DNA from: Ecdyonurus torrentis
Lineage: Eukaryota > Arthropoda > Insecta > Ephemeroptera > Heptageniidae
Length of the DNA stretch: 64,000 nucleotides
Assembly: GCA_949318235.1 (NCBI GenBank)
Contig: OX439131.1
Span: forward strand, 7,773,811-7,837,810
Reading direction: 5' to 3'
Position 1 is the stretch's first letter. Each line of letters begins with the position of its first letter. The notes under the pieces were generated by a model, which had not been told where the DNA came from, did not search any database, and saw nothing but the letters and a program-made list of their open reading frames with translations. Of this stretch, positions 52,649-64,000 are shown piece by piece. Made by a program: the position numbers and the translations under genes.

Positions 52649-54063
52649 TATTTTAGACAACATATTATACCAACAAACAATGTAACAGATTTTAAATTAT
52701 ATTTTTATTTTTTAATACCAGCTATTTGTGCTAAATGTGAATGACTAAATAGTGTAAATATCATCTCAAACTGGCAAAAATGTAAAAATTCATATCAATC
52801 ATTTTATTAATTTACTTTCAATAGTTTGTTTTTGTTATACAGTGCATGTTAACAAATCTAATTAAAGACATCCATCAGGCTTAACAATATTCCTTTTTTA
52901 ATTTCCAAATCACGAGATAGGAGTTACAAAAATAACATTAATGAGTCCGAAAACCTGTAAAGAAAAAAAAAAATATCATGGAGTGCACATCTGGCACCTG
53001 CAACATTTGGTGTGTATGCAACTCGCTTGATGCAACGAACCAACTGGTTGCATACCTTCATAGGCAAGCAGGCGCTTTTTTTTTTTTTTTTTTTTTTTTT
53101 ATTATTATTATTACTTGTACTAAATGTATATTATTAAATGTATGATTTTTTTTTTCAATATCAATAAAACCCCTTTAAAATTGAAAAAAATAATAATAAT
53201 TGATAAGCATGGTTTAAAAATTACGTATGCATTACGTCATGATTAGAAATTCGGCACAAATTGTATACTGTACAATGTTTATCTTTTTTAATGCAACTTT
53301 CATATCTTATGTTGTGGTTAAATTTGTGCTGTGGTAAAACTTACCATCAATTTTGGAAGTCCAATTTTGTATTTCATGAATTTAAAGTACATATTGTTAG
53401 GTCTGGAGTATATACAGTATTTAATGCAATAGTTTATCATAGCAAGCATTGCAAGCAATGACCATTATTTTCTTTAAATATATAATAATGTCATGTGAAT
53501 TGTACCGTACATATATTACCGTACATTTTATTGCAGTGCTTTTACATGAAAGCTTTTTATTATAAAAAAAAAAAAAAAAAAAAAAAGAGAGCTTCTAATA
53601 TGAAAATAAGTATCAGTAATATTATGTTCTTTATAATAAGCTTTATAAACGTTTTTCTTTTGTTTGTTTATTTTCCTTGTCATGTGTGATGTTATCTAGC
53701 TACTGGCAGTGCTAATGAGCCTTGATACACATGCACACAGAGAAGACTTGCAGCAAGCAGCTGCATCAGTGCATCCAAGATTTGTTATTATGCACAGTAC
53801 TATAGCACCTCAGTCTTTATGCAACAAAGACTCTGTAAAATTACATTCTTTGTTCTCTCTTGCATGTATTACATCAGCCATTATAATGAAATGCATTGCT
53901 ATTTTATTTAATATTTTATATTATTATTTTTTTTTTTCTATCTTCTTCTTCTTCTGAAGTATAGTTGCATTACTTGAAAATTTATATAAAAAGTTTGGGA
54001 AATAAATAATAATAAAGAAAAACTAGTTTCAGATTCTATTTATTTTTATAATAATTTCATTTG

Positions 54064-54066
<3 letters not shown>
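51699..54066. other. AT-rich spacer with poly-A tracts
   Basis: A runs at 52604-52646 (43 bases) and 53564-53586; a T run at 53076-53100. A less AT-rich stretch at 53700-53840 follows a GGCAG acceptor-like sequence and is open on the plus strand (53709-53957), but I recognise no product. No gene supported. Confidence 0.5.

Positions 54067-54144
<78 letters not shown>
54067..54144. repeat. (TA)n microsatellite, about 78 bp
   Basis: Perfect TA tract. Confidence 0.95.
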
Positions 54145-54150
<6 letters not shown>

Positions 54151-54894
54151 GTAGTTACAATAATTTACTTAATTTGTGAAAGGAAAATAATATACAATGC
54201 AATGAATCTCAATTGCTTCCTCATAACAACTATAGAACACTGTTGAAAGTAAATATAAAAATTTATACTATTTGTATGCTGCAATTTGTTTACAATATTC
54301 GCTTTAATATTACATTTTTTTATACTGATTAAATTGAAAAATTTATGACGTAAAAGTAAAGTATATTGCAATATCAGTTTGAAAATTACATTAATTCCGA
54401 TTGAATTCTTTGCTTGATTGTATCGAGTATGTCATTCAGAAAAATACTATTACATATATTATTAAATATATATAAAATTTACTTCACTGACCTTAATAAA
54501 GTTTCAATTCTTATTTAAAAAAAAATCATTGCTAAATCTATCAAAAGTTTCATTATTAGCTAAATTTCAAATTCTATTACTGATATTAACAAGCGATATA
54601 TGATTTTACAGCAGCAAGTTTTTGGGAGAATTCGTATAAAAAATTTATATATCAATTTTATAAAATTAGAAAACTGAGTATAAAAAGTATTTAAAAAAGT
54701 GCATTCAAGATATATCATAACAACATATTATGTAATTGCCAATTGCAATATAAAAATATGAATGATAAAATATGAGCTAATTCTTTATAATTTTAATACT
54801 ATTATCAGATTTTTATATTATTAAAGTATATAATTTATATGAGTGATTATATAAAATCTTTTTATTCTATTCCTATTTGAAAGAAAGAAAAAAA

Positions 54895-55010
54895 ATGAAT
54901 AAAAGGTCTTCACTTGGGATTGAATTGTTAGATAATGTTTCTGGCTCTTGAGTATAAAGCTGTTCTGCTAACGATTGTTTAGCGACTCCCAGATGGATTT
55001 TTGCAAAAGA
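54895..55010 (-). mobile_element. tRNA-like head of a probable SINE
   Basis: On the minus strand TTAGCAGAACAGC fits the tRNA A box. About 40 bases further on AATTCAATCCC fits the B box, with ACTCAAGAGCC between them like an anticodon arm. Stem pairing is too poor for a working tRNA. The element sits directly beside a (TC)n tract (55012-55082). Confidence 0.4.

Positions 55011-55011
<1 letters not shown>

Positions 55012-55082
<71 letters not shown>
55012..55082. repeat. (TC)n microsatellite
   Basis: About 70 bp of TC with one TTC interruption near 55070. Confidence 0.95.
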
Positions 55083-56746
55083 GTTCATCTAGTCCACCCA
55101 TGGAGACACTATTATATTATTTTTTTTCCGTGTTAATCCCTTAAGCTTTTGCTTTCCAGTTACTGACACGTGCTACAAAAATATTATTCTCATATTTTTT
55201 ATTTTATTTTAAAATAATGACTCTGTGTTAAATTTACACTTATATCACTTAAATATAATAATGCTATAGCTTAAACATTTTTTTTCCACTAATTAAAAAT
55301 AATAAACCATCGTGTAAATTAATACTCTATAATCATGCAAATGAAACAATTATGTCCAAAGATAAAAAATTATTATACATTTTCTGAAAAAGCAAAAATA
55401 TAATACTTATTTCAAATTTTTTTTCCAGAATTTTTTGGGAAGTATTTTCAAAAAATTACGACGAGAGATGATAAAAATCGACAGTCAACACTGATAGTTA
55501 TAATATAAATCAATAGAATATGAAAAATATACCATTTTCAAAAATACTTTAAAAAAATAGTACATTTTGTTATAAATCTGAAAATATCAAATATATTAAT
55601 GAAAACTTAAGCATTAATAATAACATTTTCTTTAATCTTAACACCTATCCATTACTTAAGTTAGAATCTAATCTATCTTCTACAATAATACTTTCTCGCA
55701 CATAATTATTTACAGAATACTTTCGAAAAGTTCTCAAATAGTCTCAATTAAATATTTCTGTAATTATTTCTAATGGTCTATTCAACAATAATAATAAAAC
55801 TTTATTGAGCAAAATAAATACTGAACATTATTTAAATCAGTATAAAAAATGGTGCTCAATAGAATATAAAAAAAGGCATTAAGCTCGTACAAAAGTTTAA
55901 TATCCCATTACTAATTACAAACATGGTTAGAAAGTATTACCCATGTAAATTGACGATTTAAATTTACTCAGAGCCAAATTTCTTACAGGAAAATAAAAAT
56001 TTAAAATAATCATATACATAATTCTAGTTATTAAATTATTATTGTCATGTGTGGATACATGTAATCAGAAGTAAATTAAACTGTACTTCTCACCACCACA
56101 AAGTCTGCTATACCTAAATTTAACACTCACCCTTTAAGATAAAATCCTAAATACAAAGTACTGTCACTGAATTATATCTATATTGTTGCAAATTTCACAC
56201 AAATAACATGGATTGCAATCGTGACTTTTAAACAATGATAAAAAAAAATATTAAATTTTCCTATTGAACGATAGAGGAATTTCTAGTACAACATAGTAAG
56301 ATAAAACAAAATAAAATCAGCTGTAACAAGCATGCACTTAAATATGCTGGAACAGTATATCATGCCTATATGATATGTGCAAGTTGCAAGGTATGCGCCA
56401 CTTATATGTACAGTTACTAATTGAGCTACTGATCCGTGTATACTAATGCCAGTAATAATAATTATCTCGTAATAATATCTATCTAGTATAAGTCAAGTTG
56501 CAATTTAATCACTGGGGATATTTTATTGGAACTTATTTTTATTATTATAGATCCTAAATTACATAATATATTATACCTTGATAAGAACTACTTTGCTCCA
56601 ATATAGTACTGAATTTATTTTTGTCACTATAATTACGAAGAGATTTCCATTCCAATATATTTTCATTATAATAATTAATTTTTAACATCTTCTGCTTCAA
56701 ATGTTTTTCTTATAAATGGAAAATATATAAAATATTTATCATATTA
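55083..56746. other. AT-rich spacer with possible retroelement relics
   Basis: Near 55786-55810 the minus strand reads CAATAAAGTTTTATTATTATT, like a LINE 3' end with an AAT-type tail. At 56380-56445 the minus strand carries an A-box-like TAGCTCAATTAGTAA. Neither has supporting structure beyond this. No gene. Confidence 0.4.
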
Positions 56747-57072
56747 TGTTTGATATATCCCCTTCAGTCCCAGACTCTTTTAAACAGTAAATTTTAACCA
56801 CGTTTTTGTGCAGCTCTCAGAATGACAAAAATATGTCTCTTTTGTCAATTTTTTTTCCTTTTTCTTACTGTCACTGACCCCCTACCCACTCTAGATTGCT
56901 CAAAATATCTCTAAAAGAACGCGAAATTTTAAGTTTTTTTTTCTGAAACAATCCACATATTTTTATCTCAAATTTTCTTTTTTTTCTTTTTTTTTATGTT
57001 TTAAAGATTTTTTGGCAAGTTTTTTGATGTACAACTCATTGTATATTGGGACTGAAGAGGATATTGTTTGAT
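56747..57072. mobile_element. 310-bp MITE with 18-bp inverted termini and 8-bp target duplication
   Basis: The element spans 56755-57064. Its ends are inverted repeats, ATATCCCCTTCAGTCCCA at 56755-56772 and TGGGACTGAAGAGGATAT at 57047-57064, with one mismatch in 18. Directly outside, the 8-mer TGTTTGAT occurs at 56747-56754 and again at 57065-57072, a perfect target-site duplication. Eight-base duplications are typical of hAT-type transposition (established), though the termini are not ones I can assign. The interior has no transposase frame and holds several T-rich runs. It is non-autonomous, and fairly young to judge from the intact duplication. Confidence 0.8.
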
Positions 57073-57879
57073 ATATTATACACACACATACATACATAAT
57101 TCATGTATATCTTTAAAATATGCTGACACTATCTAATTACTATGTCAATTTGAATCTGTCATGACATACTATGTCAAGAAAACAATGTTAAAAAAAACGT
57201 CAGAGGACCATGTAAGTGAGAGTTGTGTATACTCTAAATCATTATCATTTATTACCATTGCATAGCTAAGCAACGTTAATATTTAGAATATATTACTTTT
57301 TTTCTTTCATGATTATTCAAAAACATAATAAAATGAAACTATATAGATTTCAACAATATAAAATAGTGCCAATGCGTAAAATACTGTATTTAATAATTAT
57401 TTGTGTCTACACTATTTATATCATGTTTAACAAATAATTAACACATGTTAATGAAATTGAATTAAAATTCATTTTATAATCCTTGCTATTGTTTATATAC
57501 AAATTTCCATCACACAGGACAGAAACATCAACAAAAGCTCCTATACAAATTTATATGTAAATAAAATGATGAAAATTTAGTAAATTTACACTAAATTGTT
57601 ATTAGTGTTTATATTATAAAGCAGGAAATATTATTATTTTTTTATATAGAAAACTGCCATTGTTAGAATTGTTTGTGACAACCTTTTTTAATTAACAAAA
57701 ATTTATAATTAAATTTACATTGTAAAAATATAACTTATTCTCATATAACAATAAAAAATGAAGTGATTGTTTCTTTCTAACCTGTTTTGAAATATATTTT
57801 TTAAATTATTCCTTCCATTGGAACTTTTCATTTGATGCCTTTATACCGTATGACACACTTTTCTTTGTGTTAGGGAAAA
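57073..57879. other. AT-rich spacer, nothing recognised
   Basis: A short CACACATACATACATA-type run near 57081; otherwise unstructured. Confidence 0.55.
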
Positions 57880-58152
57880 AGAAAAGAATGAAAGAGATGG
57901 ATTGGTGAATCATTCCGAGATACCTCTGACTATACGATTGCTAGGACTGGCCGAAGACATGAATAGACCTGTCAAGCCTAACCACCTTTATCTAAGACAC
58001 ACTGACATACGCAAGGGCACCAACGTACGGAGAACACGACAATACATTCATGCAATACATACTAAGACCACTGAAAAAGCCGCATATACCTACTGAGAAA
58101 CGAACTCATGATCTCCGCACGTCAAACCAGCAAGCATACCACTACGCCAGGC
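57880..58152 (-). mobile_element. tRNA-derived SINE, near-complete copy
   Basis: Read on the minus strand from 58152, TGGCGTAGTGGTATG (58149-58135) fits the RNA polymerase III A box. GAGTTCGTTTC (58107-58097) fits the B box, and the spacing is tRNA-like. A tRNA-unrelated body follows, containing ATGCGGCTTTTTCA and GGCTTGACAGGTCTAT, ending near CAATCCATCTCTTTCATTC. The body recurs at 43186-43415, so this is a dispersed family. It has no coding capacity; its mobility would depend on a LINE. The local G+C rise explains the open frame seen across 57902-58096. Confidence 0.8.
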
Positions 58153-58309
58153 TTTGTTAATTATATTTATTGGAGTAATATTGGAGTTAGTTAGGTATGC
58201 AAATTTTACACTTATCAAAGAACTAGAAGTTACAATGGGATGCTCTTTGTATGATTGAGATTAAAAGATCCGTTGTTAGGGGTGAACGTAAATTGAAAAC
58301 AATGTATAA

Positions 58310-58375
58310 ACTCCAGTTCACGAGGAGCAATATTTTCAGTGCGCAATAAATTTGATTGCATGCGATTTCTTGTTA
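58310..58375 (+). repeat. Fragment of the 4.4-kb foldback family
   Basis: GTTCACGAGGAGCAATATTT and GTGCGCAATAAATTTGATTG correspond to GTTCACAAGGAGCAATATTT (4580-4599) and GTGCAATCAATTTGATTG (4384-4401). It shows that the sequences at 4347-4440 and 4449-4850 belong to one dispersed family. Confidence 0.5.
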
Positions 58376-59589
58376 AAGCCAATTAATTTTTACTCAATCC
58401 TATTTATTGCTTGATGTGAAGAAGCTAAAAGAATCCTCTAAATAATAAAACTGAAAATGTACGTATTTTTAAATATTTTGTAGAATTTATGATTTTAATG
58501 CATCAATACCAGTAGCATACATCGTCATTTTTTAACAATATATTATATAAAGTCTTTCAATAATAATCAATAAAGAATGTGTTTAATAAAATTACAAACG
58601 CACGTGAATTTAAATGCTTAGGCAAGCAATTTTTTTCTTCTCCTTTATTTTTGTATAGATTTATTGACATTTTCTGTAAAATATGATAATATTTTTTACA
58701 TACATGGAAAGAAAATTGCGTATGTGAAAGAATGTTATGATCATATTATTGAGTGGTTTATATACTGAATTATGTACTATATGTATATAATAATGTATTA
58801 TGTGTATATTACATAATATACTTACGTGTATTATGTACTGACAAAGGAATGCGATTTATCTCATGTATACACCACTCACTGTACATTATATGTGTCTCAA
58901 ATAGCTTTAAGGGAGAGAGAGAGAGAGAGAGATAGGAGAGAGAGAGAGAGTTTTCGTACCAAAGTTTATTGGTTATAGCATCGATTATTGAGAGTCCAAT
59001 GCACTTTACAGTGAGTGACTTTTCAAGTCCGAGTAAAATATTACATTATAGTAGTCAGTCGCCTGCAGACCTGTGATTACTAACTATTATATAATATGAT
59101 ACATTCTCACTCATCTTTTTTGACTTTGTCATTTATTCACAAGTGAAATTTGCATTGTGCTTTATTGTAACTCATTATCATGCTTTGTATAATAATAATA
59201 GTAATTTGCACTTCATGTATGTATGTATGTAATAAAACGATTTTCTCATTCAATGTTAACTATTCACACTTTTATGCATAAAATGATGCAATTATATTTA
59301 ATGATATTTCATGCACTGAATGTATAAAATAACTAAAACGTTACGTAAAATCAGAAGTACTGCATTTCCAACTTACAGAAAAAAACAATTAATAATAATA
59401 ATCATTTGACTGCTTTTAATTTATTAGTTAAATGTAAATTAAAATATAACAATAAACATAAAATTATGTGCAATATTAGCATTGCATAATAAAAACTCTT
59501 ATTTATTTTCTCTCTTGATTCAGGCAATTTACATATTCCCTTGTCAAAAATAAGCAAATTTAATCATTCCTTACTTACGAGTCTATGTA
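58376..59589. other. AT-rich spacer with (GA)n
   Basis: (GA)n at 58912-58950 with a GATAG interruption. No gene recognised. Confidence 0.55.
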
Positions 59590-59975
59590 AAGGATAAAAA
59601 AAATTAAATACGATTATAGTTAAAGGCATAGACAACGTGAAAACATAAGCATTTACATCAAAAAACACTTTATAGGACTTACACAAATAACATTAATTGG
59701 TCTCAAAACCCAACTGTAGCGCAGTAGCAGTGATCAGAAAATTTCGATTTATGCAACCCACACAACATTTTTATGCTAGTTTTTGCCTGTATCTGACGTC
59801 ATAAAAAGAAATATTCATGCAAATTGCATACTTTACAGATAAATCACGGTCTCTTGTGGGGCCACATTTACATTATATGGTAAAAATTATCATCAGTTTT
59901 GTAAATACTATTTTGTGTTTAATGATTCATCTTTGATTCATCTTGTTGTTTCATCTTTTCTATGCCTTTAAAAGC
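59590..59975 (-). mobile_element. Second copy of the LINE 3' untranslated segment
   Basis: Aligns with 16258-16640 through shared blocks: GAAAACATAAG, TCTCAAAACCCAACTGTAGC, TTTCGATTTATGCAA, GGGGCCACATTTACAT-like sequence and ATCATCAGTTTTG. The coding part present at 16.8-17.1 kb is absent here, so this is a 5'-truncated copy, as expected for target-primed non-LTR insertion. Orientation is inferred from the 16-kb copy. Confidence 0.6.
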
Positions 59976-60704
59976 CTATGTTCAATCTAAAAATTATCAA
60001 ATCTTATTTATTATTTCATTATTATTATTTATTATTATTATTATTATTATTATTTTGTTATTTTAATGTTAGATACATTGTAATACTTTGAATTTTTTCA
60101 TCATTCCACTTTGCACTAAAATTTTTATTTCATGAAATGATAATTTTGATACAGAATTTTGCAAACGGCCTTTTTCACAGCATGGTTCCAATATTACCAA
60201 TTCTATGTATTATCTCTGTATATATTTACAACTTCAAATTCCCTTGCTTATTGCAAAATACTTCTATTTTACTTTGTACAGTATACAAATCATATAACTA
60301 TTTATAATGTATAAAGTTTATAGAGCATATTTTAAGCATGTATAATTTATAAACTACCGATACCAATATTTACTGAACTTTCATCACGAAATAATACAAT
60401 ATTTTACTGCTTGAAAAACAACATAAAGCAACATGATGAAGAAACGAATCACGTAAATTATTCTTTTATTACACTGTAATATATAAGAAAAATATATAAT
60501 TACTACAATAAACCTTATATTACAACATTACTGCTAACAATATACTTGAAAGTAGATCACAATCAAGTTGATTAAGCACGAAATATGGTACCAATAAAAT
60601 ACTTTTGTTTTGATCTATAATACTTTGGATTATACTTGTAAAATGTAGATTACATTAGGTTTTCTCCTTTTTGCATTATAAATACACAGGTTACTATGGT
60701 GTGG

Positions 60705-60764
<60 letters not shown>

Positions 60765-61022
60765 ATCACCTGATTACTATGGTGGCAACAAGTGTTGTGT
60801 TCTAAAGACTAAAAGATCGATTTGCTTTTCAGCTCTTATCCCTAAGCGAGAGACACCTGAAATTTATGAGACTTTTTTTTCTTCTCATTTTGGTAGTTTT
60901 TTTTTTTTTTTTTTTTTTTTCTTTTCTTGTTTTTCTTTTTGTTGAGCAACTTTTTCTTGTTATTTTTTATTATATACTTTTAGTTACTAAAAAATATTTA
61001 CTTTAAGAAATATTTTTCCCTC

Positions 61023-61055
<33 letters not shown>

Positions 61056-62140
61056 GCTCAAGAGTAATCTTGAAATTTGTTGCCATCTCAACAGATCTTG
61101 AAGTTTACTGCTTGAAAAGAAAGAAAAACTATCGATGCGAAGCTTGCTTCTGATAAAATCCTGCAATTCAAAGCAAAACATGCAGAAATCCTGATATAAA
61201 AAATGTCTCCGTTATTTTATACAATTTTACTAAAAAAAAAAACTGAATAGAAAAATAGCATTTCTTATACCATTTTGAATAAAATAGAAGGTAAAATTTA
61301 AGTAAATTTTCAATATATTTATTATTTGAAATAATAATAATAATAGCTTTAGTTAGTATAAATTATGTTAATAATTTATGCGTTCATGTTATTGCTTTTA
61401 TTTTTACATAAATCATATTTGAATAAATGTTATTTGTTATATTTTTAATATTAGAAATAATACCATCACAGAATTATAAAGGAAGGAATTTAAATAAAAT
61501 AAAAAAAACTTGCGTAAATGGTTGGCATTTAAAGAAATAATAACATTCAGTTGCAATATATATATATATATATATAGAAAAATAACTCGTTTGAAAATTA
61601 CAGCAACACATTATCAAAGTAGAACTTTACATTGTTTTCATTAATTAGGTGAACATGAGGTTATCAGGAGATTAAAAAGATTTAAAACAATGATATTAAA
61701 ATTATAATTAATTTTATCATAAAAAAAGAACTTTTAAACAACGCGAATATTTAAAACAAAAAACTGCGACATGGAAATTTAATATCATTTCCAAACAGCT
61801 TGCTCTGTTATCTATATATTGTTTTTATTATAATAACATTGAACAAATTTTGTGATAGCGAAATATTATACTGTTATACAAAGTATATATACGTTATAAA
61901 TATTTCATGAATCAATAAATCAGCAATAAAAAAAATATAACATTTTTGCTATTGAAAATCTACAAAAAAAAAATTTCGAAAGAGTAAATAACGTTAAAAA
62001 GTATTATAAAAATATTGGATATACATATTACATTTTTGTTTTACCGTTAGAAATTTATATCTAAATTTATAATCTGTTATTTTAAAATAAAAAAATGTAG
62101 CTGTAATATTAGCTAAAAGTATGTATGTATAGTTAAGAGG
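59976..62140. other. AT-rich spacer with SSRs
   Basis: (ATT)n at 60024-60055, (TC)n at 60705-60763 and 61025-61053, a T run at 60897-60920, and (TA)n at 61557-61576. No gene recognised. Confidence 0.55.
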
Positions 62141-62144
62141 GGTT

Positions 62145-62258
62145 GAATGAGGAAGGGGTTAGGTAGTTTACTTGCATACCCTATACTCCAACTTACTCAT
62201 TTATTAATGCGCCAAGGGTGATATCAAACCCCATAAATTATCGACTACACCTAGTACT
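62145..62258 (-). mobile_element. Possible degenerate SINE
   Basis: Read on the minus strand, GGTGTAGTCGATAAT resembles an A box and GGGTTTGATATCACC a B box, followed by CTTGGCGCATTA and a body ending CAACCCCTCTTAA. The stretch is clearly less AT-rich than its flanks. Box spacing is shorter than in tRNAs, so an internal deletion or coincidence must be considered. There is only one copy in the window. Confidence 0.35.
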
Positions 62259-63868
62259 TTTTTTATAGCTTCTGTGCTTCCAATTTACTATCATCGCTTA
62301 GGTTAATTTTACTTCTTGTATAATATTAAAACATGTGTAAATATTATTTTGTTATATAGAAATTGCTTTTTTTTGATAAACATACTTTACTTGAGAAATT
62401 TTGTTTCCTTTATTAAGTAATTAGTACAATGGATAAACATTAACAGGAGCATTGAACTTTAAAAGTTTAAAAACACTTAAAAAGTTGAGAATAATAAATT
62501 TAAAGATAAAATAACTCTAGTTTTTAATGAAAAATGTTAGAGAACGCATGCGTTAAATATCTTATTAGTATCATGTTGATTTCTTTTCAAGAAAATAATC
62601 AATTAAAACAGTAATTTTACTATCAGGGTTGCTATATGTTTGCTGCAAAATATACATCTTTATTCAAAAATAAATTATATATTTTTTCAAAAGGTGGGGT
62701 TTTATTGATTATTTTGTTATTTTATTGAAATTACATATAAGTTAATTTAACATGTTAGCATTCCAGTTCAAAAGCTTATGTTATGAAATTTTCAACAATT
62801 TTTTTATGGACACAGAGAGTTTAACTGAAATTTTTACTACGGGTAGCTGACATTGTAAGACATAAAATTATAGTCATAAAACTTTTTGAAAATAATTTTT
62901 TAAATAGATAAACTGACGTCATTTTTTCATCATAAAATAATTCCTACCTATAAGCCTTTATTATTATTATTATTATTTGTCATACTAAAAATAATAATTA
63001 CGATACATACAAAATCTTTACATTACATTAAAGCAGAGCTGAACGTTCTGAAAGATTATTTATTATTGAAATATGTTGTAACTCAATTTATACGCTATGC
63101 AGTTCAATGGCTTGTCATTTATTTCTATGCAGTATGTAAGCGCATTAAAATTTCATTCACTTGAATTGCAATCCACTCAGTATTAATTTCTATAAAACAT
63201 TCTACTGACAAGCAGCGATTTACAATTCAAATTTTAATTTATTCTCTATTTTACAGCACATATTGTTTCTATTTTATGATGAAAAATGAATTAAAATAAA
63301 AACAGTAATAATATTTTATATGAATTTCATAATTTTCTTAAGAGTAGCTATTATTTTTAATGATAGATATTCTAATTCACAACATCATGTTTTTTTATTA
63401 ATTCTGAATACATATTGAAAGAACAAAAATTTCAAAATGAGATAACGATTTATATTTCTCTTTAAATTTACGGATCTTTAAATTTATTTTATTTTTTTAT
63501 CCCTTTGATATAAAGTGTAATCTTTTAGACAATGATTCTTTAAGCCGATGTAATCTTTTTTAGCTTCCATATCAAAATTTTTGGACAAGTACCAAGTTAA
63601 AATTTAACGTTCCTAGAAAAGGTTCACTCAAGCATCTTACATTTGAACAACAAAACAATGTAAATTTAGGATACTATGAACATTATGAAAATTATATGCT
63701 ATAATAAATTTTGCACAAAATTAGCATATCATTATTCTTAGACGTTGGTTTCAATTAATAAACTTATGTTTAGATAATTAATATTTTACATTACTATTTT
63801 AAACGTTGAAGTAATATATGACTTGTAAAATATTATTTATTGTTATTTTGATCATAATATTTTATTAC

Positions 63869-63907
<39 letters not shown>

Positions 63908-64000
63908 AAAGGACCTATATCTTATGTTTCCTTATTTTATTGGAAGATTTCCAAGAAAGATTACTTTCTACTTCACATATTAATTATTACTAACACATTT
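62259..64000. other. AT-rich spacer to window end
   Basis: A 31-base A run at 63874-63904; nothing else recognised. Confidence 0.55.

Noticed and set aside
53025..53070. Short inverted match GTATGCAACT / GGTTGCATAC region as a transposon end
   Set aside because: The stem is only about 9 bp with no target duplication or second copy.
54895..55010. Functional tRNA gene
   Set aside because: A and B boxes fit, but acceptor and T stems do not pair, so it is kept only as a SINE-like relic.

Overview
The window reads as gene-poor, very A+T-rich nuclear DNA of a eukaryote, most likely an invertebrate animal. The evidence is roughly three quarters or more A+T by eye, uninterrupted (TA)n tracts of up to about 110 bp, (TC/GA)n tracts of up to about 100 bp, A/T homopolymers of 25-43 bases, and decayed SINE, LINE and hairpin-type DNA transposons. 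SSR-rich arthropod (crustacean-like) or mollusc genomes look like this, but no sequence here fixes the taxon. I find no bacterial-type operon, rRNA, intact tRNA, CRISPR array or complete protein gene. At this base composition an open frame of about 90 codons is expected once or twice by chance in 64 kb, so nearly all open frames of 60-97 codons, many of them just translated (TA)n, (TC)n or poly-T, were left out.

Layout. 1-12.5 kb: AT-rich spacer with a long foldback element (4.45-4.85 kb), two copies of a dispersed retroposon-like family in opposite orientation (5.4 and 9.95 kb), and a short hairpin MITE inserted inside a (TA)n tract (8.33-8.49 kb). 12.5-17.1 kb: a small terminal-inverted-repeat element (12.47 kb) and, on the minus strand at 16.26-17.09 kb, the 3' end of a non-LTR retrotransposon. 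It has a recognisable C-terminal ORF2 segment broken by a stop and a frame change; its 3' untranslated part recurs at 59.6 kb. 17-45 kb: long SSR-filled spacer with a slightly less AT-rich decayed stretch (28.7-29.7 kb) and a microsatellite cluster (32.4-33.2 kb). A 5'-truncated tRNA-derived SINE lies at 43.2 kb.

45.9-46.85 kb is the most interesting locus. A 221-bp inverted duplication (about 94% identical arms by hand alignment, 310-bp spacer) carries in each arm the same 27-codon signal-peptide-like reading frame, ending at a splice-donor-like site. The spacer contains a separate 67-codon frame on the minus strand behind a good splice-acceptor-like sequence. It could be a rearranged piece of a small secreted-peptide gene, or an unusual foldback element that carries coding sequence.

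47-64 kb: further SSRs; several degenerate tRNA-like or SINE-like pieces (47.55, 54.9, 56.4, 62.2 kb); a 310-bp MITE with 18-bp terminal inverted repeats and a perfect 8-bp target-site duplication (56.75-57.07 kb); a near-complete SINE with A and B boxes (57.88-58.15 kb), related to the 43.2-kb copy; and a fragment related to the 4.4-kb foldback (58.3 kb). Genes do not work together here in any visible way: what can be read is mobile-element debris plus simple repeats.
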